14,722 bases of DNA from Clostridia bacterium. GTDB taxonomy: Bacteria > Bacillota > Clostridia > Oscillospirales > CAG-272. This document shows positions 6,630 through 12,081 of the stretch, in pieces. Where the stretch lies: contig JAFXFQ010000011.1 in NCBI GenBank assembly GCA_017520365.1, positions 1 to 14,722 on the forward strand, written 5' to 3'. The position numbers were made by a program, and so were the translations under genes. The notes beneath the pieces are model-generated. The model was given only the letters and a program-made list of their open reading frames with translations. It did not search any database and was not told the DNA's origin. Each line of letters starts with the position of its first letter. Position 1 is the stretch's first letter.

Positions 6630-9600
6630 ATGAAAAAAGGTTTGTTTAACCACAAAGCAATAAAGGTAATAGCGTTGCTTCTGGCCGTATTGACCGTTAC
6701 TCAGGTATGGCTTGAGTTTATGATACCCTCTTTTTCCGCTAACGCAAGCGAGGATATCACAAGGCCTTACATTGCAATAGACGACGAGCGCGTTTCAGAG
6801 GTCACCCTTTACAAGGATGCCAAGCTTCGCCTTAACGCCGTTGCAGATGGCGACGTTTTTGCATACCAGTGGCAGATAAAGGATCCCCTGTCTGACCGTT
6901 GGATAGATATTTACAACTGCTTTGCAGATAACATTTGGGTCACCCACGCTCTTATCGGCAGTATGCTTGATTCAGAATGTGTTGCAAGGATCCGCTGCAG
7001 GATGCATATGCCCCTCAGCGACGTTGCAAGATCCACGGAAGCTGCAGAGACTGCAGAAGCTGCCAATACCGCTGAAGCCACAGAAACAGAGACCGCAGAA
7101 GCTATGAAGGGCGAGGTCTATTCGGATGAGATCATGATCATTGCCTCCAACGAAGAGCAGCCCTCAGTTACGTATGGTGACATTGGCCCCTATGCGGTAA
7201 TGCGTGCTTCAAGGCCCGCACCTCTGTCCGATCCCGAATATTCCTCTCATTCCATTGTAATCAACTATCTGTTTGATAACAACTCCATTGCCTTTGAGCC
7301 TTACGGCGCAACTGTTGCCCAAGGCAGTGACTTTAAGGCAACCATCCCCAGTCCAAAGGTCGTAGGCTATGCCCCCTTCCGACGTATCGGAGAGGAATAC
7401 GTTTCGGCCGAATCAGTTGACATTGACCTTAAAAACGTTCAAGAGGACATTGTCATAAACATCATTTACGAGCCTGCACTGGTGGAATTCTCCGTGCATC
7501 ACCACCTGCAGAACATTTTTGATGACGATTACTCACTCCATTACGACTATATTACAAAAAGTCAGGCGCTGACAAACTCTATTGTAGGCACCGGTCTTGC
7601 AAAGAGTGAGGAGGAGCTTCCCGGCTTCAAGCCTCTGGCATATGAAAGATTGCCCGTTGCTGCCGACGGAAGTACGGTCATTGAGATCCGCTATGACCGA
7701 AATTATTATCTTGTTGACTTTGATATGGACGGAGGCTACGGATCCGATCCCGTCTATACTCGCTACGGCGCTCCCGTAGGAGCCAACGTTCCGATACGCC
7801 GAGGCTACGTTTTCGACGGCTGGGAGCTTATTTCATACGGCGGAGAAGCACCTACCGAGGAGCAAAAAGAAGCTTATGCCCTTGACGCAGGCGGCACGAT
7901 AAACGTGCCCAGCGCCAACCTGCGCTACCGCGCACGCTGGATCACCCAGGAGACAAAGTACACTCTGGTCTTCTGGAGAGAAAATGCAAATGATTCTGAC
8001 TACAGCTATTGGGGTTATCTTGATGACCGCACAGCTCTTTCCGGCACATTTGTAGACGGCGAGGACCTTATTTCCCTTGTTGAAGGTATTGATGACGAGC
8101 AGTATTTCACCTTCAACGAAGCTAAAACAGAAAAGAACGTACTTGTTGAGGGTGACGGCTCAACAGTAGTTAACGTATATTACACAAGAAATTATTATTC
8201 TATTACCTTCAAGGCGCCCGGTCTGTGTACCATCGCCCCGGGACATACTCATGCAGATGACTGCTACGAGGATATCTGCGGCTTGTCTCACGTGCATACA
8301 GAAGAATGTGACCCCAAGCTCACCTGCACGGTGACCGAGCATACGGAGCACACTCCCGAATGTCTGGTCTGCACCCTTGAGGAGCACATCCACGGTCAGC
8401 TTAACTGTGACTGTCAGCTTACAGAGCATACTCACGCAAAGAGCTGCTGGAACAGCGTTGGCAACGCCCAGACAAATCTCCGCGGAGCTCCCCAAAACGT
8501 GGACGACGGCTATATTTACCGAAGCGGCCTCACCTACTACATTTACATCAAGGGTACCTGGTATCGCTATACCGGCCGAGGCGTTTCCAATGGAGTTATC
8601 GTTGACCCCGTTTGCGACTACGATACTGAGCATACTCACGGTACAAACTGCCTCTGCGAAAAAGCAAACCACACTCACGGCACAGATTGCTACGCAGACA
8701 CCATCCATATCCACGATGATTCCTGCTATGAGTACAGCTGTGGCGCTGATATGCACGTTCACACTGAAAAATGTCTCCGTGTGGTGTGTCCCATACCCGA
8801 AAATCACACTCATACCTCCGCATGTACACGAAGCTCAAGCACAAACGTTGTAAAGACAATTTATGCAAAGTATCAGCAGTCAATTGAAGACTGCTGGCCT
8901 GTAACCGATGACAACGGGGTTGTCTACGATGACGGCCAGAGATGGAAGCCCTCCGGATCAAAGACCTACACCGAGGTTCTGGTGTATATTTCAAAAATGA
9001 TTCCTGAGAACTTCACCTTGACTGTTGATGTGGCGGACCGAGATCTCTATACCATGAACTACTACCTTGAGGTCCTTCCCGGATATACGGGACCCGTCAA
9101 GGAGTATGACGGCAGACAGTATATGCTGCATCATACCATCTACGCAAGATATTCTTACCTTACAAAGGCCGAGGACTTCTTTGAGATCGAGGGCTTCACC
9201 ACCTATGAGTCCGACCCTGCCTTCGGCAGCAACGGACAGCTGTCCTCAAGTAAGACAGTAAATATGTACTATAACCGTATCGTCGACCACGAGCTCAGCT
9301 TCAAAAACGAGGATACGGTGCTGGATGACAAGACTGTTTGGGGCATAATGTATGAGGCGCCTCTTGCCGACTATGATTTTGTGCCTCCTTATCCCAACAT
9401 TGAGCCCAATGCCTACGCATTTGCAGGCTGGTACACCTCTCCCGGCTGCTTTGACGGAACAGAGGTGGATTGGGATACTCTCACGATGCCTGTCGGAGAC
9501 CTGATGCTCTATGCAAAGTGGGAGCCTGTCAAGCACACTGTTCGCGTATACAAGGATGCAACTCTCTCTGAGCAGATCGGCACCGATCAGATAGTTGATC

Positions 9601-11303
9601 ACAACGGCTTTGCCAACGCCCCCCAGGGTGATATCACAAACGGAAACTATATCTTCCAGGGATGGTTCTATATGGACGAGGTCAACGGCGTAATGGTCGA
9701 AAAGGCCTTCGCCTTTAACGGAATCCCCGTTGTTGACGATATAGACATATATGCAAAGTGGAGCTCGTACGTTTCAGTTGACTATAAGATCTACTACAAG
9801 CTGCTGACTACCGGCGAGGAAATTGCCGAGCCCACCGAGGGTAGCTCCCTTGCAGGCCACAACAAGACCTTTGAGGCAAAGGCAGGCAATGATCTTAACG
9901 AAGGCTATCGCCTGGGCTACTATCCCATGACAAGCAGCCACACCATCACCATGAGCGTTGACGGAACTCATGAGTTTACATTCTATTATGTATACGTTGA
10001 GTCAATGCCCTACAAGGTTCAGTATATCAATGCCGAAACCGGAGAAAAGCTTTGCGAGGACAAGCTTGTGCTTGACAATATGCTTTCCGTAGCAACGGAA
10101 ACCTTCAAGCGCTTTGATAAGATGATGCCCGACGCTTACCAAAAGCGGTTGGTCCTCTCCGCTGACGATTCTGTTGTGGACGAAAACGGCGTTTATGCTT
10201 CCAACGTTATCACATTCTACTATGAGCCCGATGAGGAAAACGCTTACTACCGCGTCGTTCACTATATCGAGAACATTCAAGGCGGCACCTACCGCGAATA
10301 CCGCTCCGAGGACCTGGTAGGTATTATCGGCAACAGCTACTCTGCCGAAGCCCTTTCAATCACAGGCTTCAGCTTTAACGGCGGCAAGACCAAGGTCAAC
10401 AGCGTAGTAACACCTGTTACAGGTACGACCGTAACTGAAGTGCTCGGCGCCGAGGGTATGCTCATAGAGCTTTATTACGACCGTAACGAATACGGATACA
10501 CGGTAAAATATCTTGATTCTGTCACAGGAAAAGAGATATACACTAAAAAAGAAGGCACAGAAAGATTCGGCACACAGATAGCAGAAAATGCCCTGAATCT
10601 GGAGAGCTTGGGTTATGAGCGAGTCAGCGAAGAGGTAAAGACCCTCAGCATCTCAGCCAACACTGAGTTCAACGTTATTGAATTCTTCTATCAGGAGAAA
10701 ACAATAGCGATCAAGTACCAGATAGTCGGCCCCGACGGCTGCGGACAGCTCAGTATGTACTCCGAAAACATAGCCGCCATAAGCGGTATGCCCAATGGCT
10801 CATCACCCATAATAGCCCCCGGATTTATTTTTGACGGATGGTATACCGATCGTGCCTGCACGACTCCCGTTGATGCAGCCTTTGTAAACGCTGACAACAA
10901 GCTCGTGCCCCAAAAGTCTGCACAGGTATGGTCGGCAACCACTTACTATGCAAGGTTTACCGCTCTTGAAACAGATCTGACCATCACCACAAGATCCTCG
11001 GATCCTATGGATGCAGATCAGGTATTTATCTTCAACATTGTCGGTAAAGAGGGTACAGATACCGAGGGTGTGAACCTGACGGTTACCGTTATCGGCAACA
11101 GCTCTGTGACTATCACAAGGCTCAGAACAGGCGAGTACACCGTAACCGAGCTTACCGACTGGTCCTGGAGATATGAAAACGATTCCGCAAAGCAAAGCAT
11201 CAACCTTGAGCATAACGTCGGAGCCAATGAGATAATATTCGATAACAGCCGCGAGCACGGCAAGTGGCTTGATGGCAATGCAGTAAAGGACAATCGTTTC
11301 TGA
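6630..11303 (+). CDS. Giant secreted InlB/MucBP-type repeat protein with His/Cys array
   Basis: 1557 residues with a GGAAAGGAGG site 9 nt before the ATG. Signal peptide about 1-40, ending SANAS, apparently of the ordinary Sec type. Residues 135-158 are an Ala/Glu/Thr linker. Listeria-Bacteroides (InlB B-repeat-like) units, recognised by GYVFDGWEL, YAFAGWYTS, YIFQGWFYM and FIFDGWYTD with closing YRARW, YAKW and YARF strands, lie at about 359-437, 887-966, 968-1046 and 1361-1444. MucBP-like units ending in YY-[DET]-x motifs lie at about 205-357 and 1050-1360. A His/Cys array occupies 539-732. The end (1446-1540) resembles a Cna-B/prealbumin-like domain (GEYTVTELTDWSWRYE), followed by WLDGN and a final RF. 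No LPXTG signal or transmembrane tail is visible. It lies between TasA-like genes in one operon. Predicted role: extracellular adhesin or matrix partner of the fibres; the ligand is unknown. Confidence 0.85.
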   Translation: MKKGLFNHKAIKVIALLLAVLTVTQVWLEFMIPSFSANASEDITRPYIAIDDERVSEVTLYKDAKLRLNAVADGDVFAYQWQIKDPLSDRWIDIYNCFADNIWVTHALIGSMLDSECVARIRCRMHMPLSDVARSTEAAETAEAANTAEATETETAEAMKGEVYSDEIMIIASNEEQPSVTYGDIGPYAVMRASRPAPLSDPEYSSHSIVINYLFDNNSIAFEPYGATVAQGSDFKATIPSPKVVGYAPFRRIGEEYVSAESVDIDLKNVQEDIVINIIYEPALVEFSVHHHLQNIFDDDYSLHYDYITKSQALTNSIVGTGLAKSEEELPGFKPLAYERLPVAADGSTVIEIRYDRNYYLVDFDMDGGYGSDPVYTRYGAPVGANVPIRRGYVFDGWELISYGGEAPTEEQKEAYALDAGGTINVPSANLRYRARWITQETKYTLVFWRENANDSDYSYWGYLDDRTALSGTFVDGEDLISLVEGIDDEQYFTFNEAKTEKNVLVEGDGSTVVNVYYTRNYYSITFKAPGLCTIAPGHTHADDCYEDICGLSHVHTEECDPKLTCTVTEHTEHTPECLVCTLEEHIHGQLNCDCQLTEHTHAKSCWNSVGNAQTNLRGAPQNVDDGYIYRSGLTYYIYIKGTWYRYTGRGVSNGVIVDPVCDYDTEHTHGTNCLCEKANHTHGTDCYADTIHIHDDSCYEYSCGADMHVHTEKCLRVVCPIPENHTHTSACTRSSSTNVVKTIYAKYQQSIEDCWPVTDDNGVVYDDGQRWKPSGSKTYTEVLVYISKMIPENFTLTVDVADRDLYTMNYYLEVLPGYTGPVKEYDGRQYMLHHTIYARYSYLTKAEDFFEIEGFTTYESDPAFGSNGQLSSSKTVNMYYNRIVDHELSFKNEDTVLDDKTVWGIMYEAPLADYDFVPPYPNIEPNAYAFAGWYTSPGCFDGTEVDWDTLTMPVGDLMLYAKWEPVKHTVRVYKDATLSEQIGTDQIVDHNGFANAPQGDITNGNYIFQGWFYMDEVNGVMVEKAFAFNGIPVVDDIDIYAKWSSYVSVDYKIYYKLLTTGEEIAEPTEGSSLAGHNKTFEAKAGNDLNEGYRLGYYPMTSSHTITMSVDGTHEFTFYYVYVESMPYKVQYINAETGEKLCEDKLVLDNMLSVATETFKRFDKMMPDAYQKRLVLSADDSVVDENGVYASNVITFYYEPDEENAYYRVVHYIENIQGGTYREYRSEDLVGIIGNSYSAEALSITGFSFNGGKTKVNSVVTPVTGTTVTEVLGAEGMLIELYYDRNEYGYTVKYLDSVTGKEIYTKKEGTERFGTQIAENALNLESLGYERVSEEVKTLSISANTEFNVIEFFYQEKTIAIKYQIVGPDGCGQLSMYSENIAAISGMPNGSSPIIAPGFIFDGWYTDRACTTPVDAAFVNADNKLVPQKSAQVWSATTYYARFTALETDLTITTRSSDPMDADQVFIFNIVGKEGTDTEGVNLTVTVIGNSSVTITRLRTGEYTVTELTDWSWRYENDSAKQSINLEHNVGANEIIFDNSREHGKWLDGNAVKDNRF
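8244..8825 (+). repeat. Array of ten H-x-H-x3-C-type His/Cys units within the giant protein
   Basis: Residues 539-732 of the giant protein contain ten units: HTHADDC, HVHTEEC, HTEHTPEC, HIHGQLNC, HTHAKSC, HTHGTNC, HTHGTDC, HIHDDSC, HVHTEKC and HTHTSAC. Spacing is H-x-H-x3-C in eight; one has four residues before Cys and one has H-x2-H. Several carry a second Cys 1-5 residues later. After the first five units comes an aromatic, Cys-free insert. Metal binding (such as zinc) or disulfide cross-linking is inferred, not shown. Confidence 0.8.
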
Positions 11304-11329
11304 TGAAAAAGCACAAAGGAGGCAACGGT

Positions 11330-11884
11330 ATGAAAGAAAGATCCCCAAGGCTTAACCTTATAATAATCGCTGTCGTTGCCCTGTGTGTTTGTCTTGCGGC
11401 AGCCTCAGTCGGAGTTGTATATGCATACCTGATGTCTGAGACCGATACTGTGTCAAACGATTTCGAGCCTGCTATCGTCTCCTGCGGCGTCGAAGAGGTC
11501 TTCGAAAACGGCGTTAAAAGCGATGTAAAGGTTCGAAACACAGGAAATACTGCGGCTTATATACGCGCTGTAGTCGTGGTCACGTTTGTTGACGATGAGG
11601 GCAAGGTTCTTGCAGTATCACCTGTGGAGGGTGTTGATTACAACGTGACCTGGGCTTCAGAGGGATGGAAAAAGGGTTCTGACGGATTCTGGTATCATGC
11701 AGCTGCCATTGAGCCCGATGCAGTGACCTCAAACCTTATTGAAACTGCCTTTGCAGCTCAAGCTCCGGAAGGTTACAGCCTGAACGTTCAGATAATCGCA
11801 TCTGCGATCCAATCAGAGCCTGCCACGGCAGTTCAGGAGGCTTGGGGCATAGCACCCGCAAACGGAATGCTCGATCCAAGCTAA
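11330..11884 (+). CDS. SipW-type secreted protein 4 (divergent TasA-like)
   Basis: 184 residues from ATG 11330, chosen because AAAGGAGG (11315-11322) sits 7 nt upstream; an in-frame ATG at 11303 overlaps the previous stop but has no ribosome binding site. Hydrophobic core about 9-31, then YAYLMSETDTVSNDFEPAIV (31-50), a SipW-type junction in which the usual NTFxxG has become NDFEPA. The mature part reads EEVFENGVKSDVKVRNTGNT and AAYIRAVVVVTFVDDEG, followed by GWKKGSDGFWYH. It lacks the KDP segment of the other three, so it is a separate subgroup. It is the last gene of the operon. By analogy it could be an assembly terminator, anchor or adapter for the giant protein next to it; this is inference. 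Confidence 0.8.
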   Translation: MKERSPRLNLIIIAVVALCVCLAAASVGVVYAYLMSETDTVSNDFEPAIVSCGVEEVFENGVKSDVKVRNTGNTAAYIRAVVVVTFVDDEGKVLAVSPVEGVDYNVTWASEGWKKGSDGFWYHAAAIEPDAVTSNLIETAFAAQAPEGYSLNVQIIASAIQSEPATAVQEAWGIAPANGMLDPS

Positions 11885-11899
11885 ATTCCCCAAAAAAGA

Positions 11900-11947
11900 A
11901 CAAAAGCACAAAAGCACAAAAGCACAAAAGCACAAAAAAACAAAAGC
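11900..11947 (+). repeat. Octamer tandem repeat (ACAAAAGC, six units)
   Basis: Six consecutive 8-bp units of ACAAAAGC run from 11900 to 11947; the fifth is degenerate (ACAAAAAA). The array sits between the stop of SipW-type protein 4 and the terminator stem. On the minus strand it is a T-rich run downstream of the same stem, so it also supplies the U-tract for leftward termination. It is likely prone to slippage. Confidence 0.9.
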
Positions 11948-11990
11948 ACAGGGCGGTCGCTTAACGGCGACCGCCCTGTTTTGTTTGTTT
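11948..11990 (+). terminator. Bidirectional terminator at the end of the sipW operon
   Basis: A perfect 13-bp GC-rich stem (arm ACAGGGCGGTCGC, loop TTAACG) is followed on the plus strand by TTTTGTTTGTTTT and on the minus strand by TGCTTTTGTTTTTTT. It should stop transcription from both the operon and the convergent gene at 12082-14722. Confidence 0.9.
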
Positions 11991-12006
11991 TCGTTTTCTT
12001 ATGTTT

Positions 12007-12034
12007 GCGGCCTGTATAAGCTTATACAGGCCGC
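12007..12034. repeat. Perfect 28-bp palindrome
   Basis: The left arm GCGGCCTGTATAAG is exactly complementary to the right arm CTTATACAGGCCGC with no spacer. It lies 48 bp past the stop of the leftward gene. As RNA it would form a stable hairpin with a 4-nt loop but without a good U-tract on either side. It could be a 3'-end stabiliser or terminator stem for the minus-strand gene, or a protein binding site. Confidence 0.75.
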
Positions 12035-12081
12035 ATTCATTATAAATAAATTACTGTCACTGTCGTCGGTACTTCCTTCCC

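Noticed and set aside
8244..8825. Zinc-finger transcription factor reading of the His/Cys array
   Set aside because: The protein has a signal peptide and InlB/MucBP repeats, so it is extracellular, and the spacing does not match C2H2 fingers.
8160..8853. Long open frames on both strands across the His/Cys region (217 and 158 codons)
   Set aside because: They are shadows produced by repeated CAC/CAT-ACT-CAC codons, which read as Val/Cys-rich sequence in the reverse. No start signals or domain content.
11900..11947. CRISPR-like array
   Set aside because: Units are 8 bp and directly adjacent with no unique spacers. It is a simple tandem repeat.
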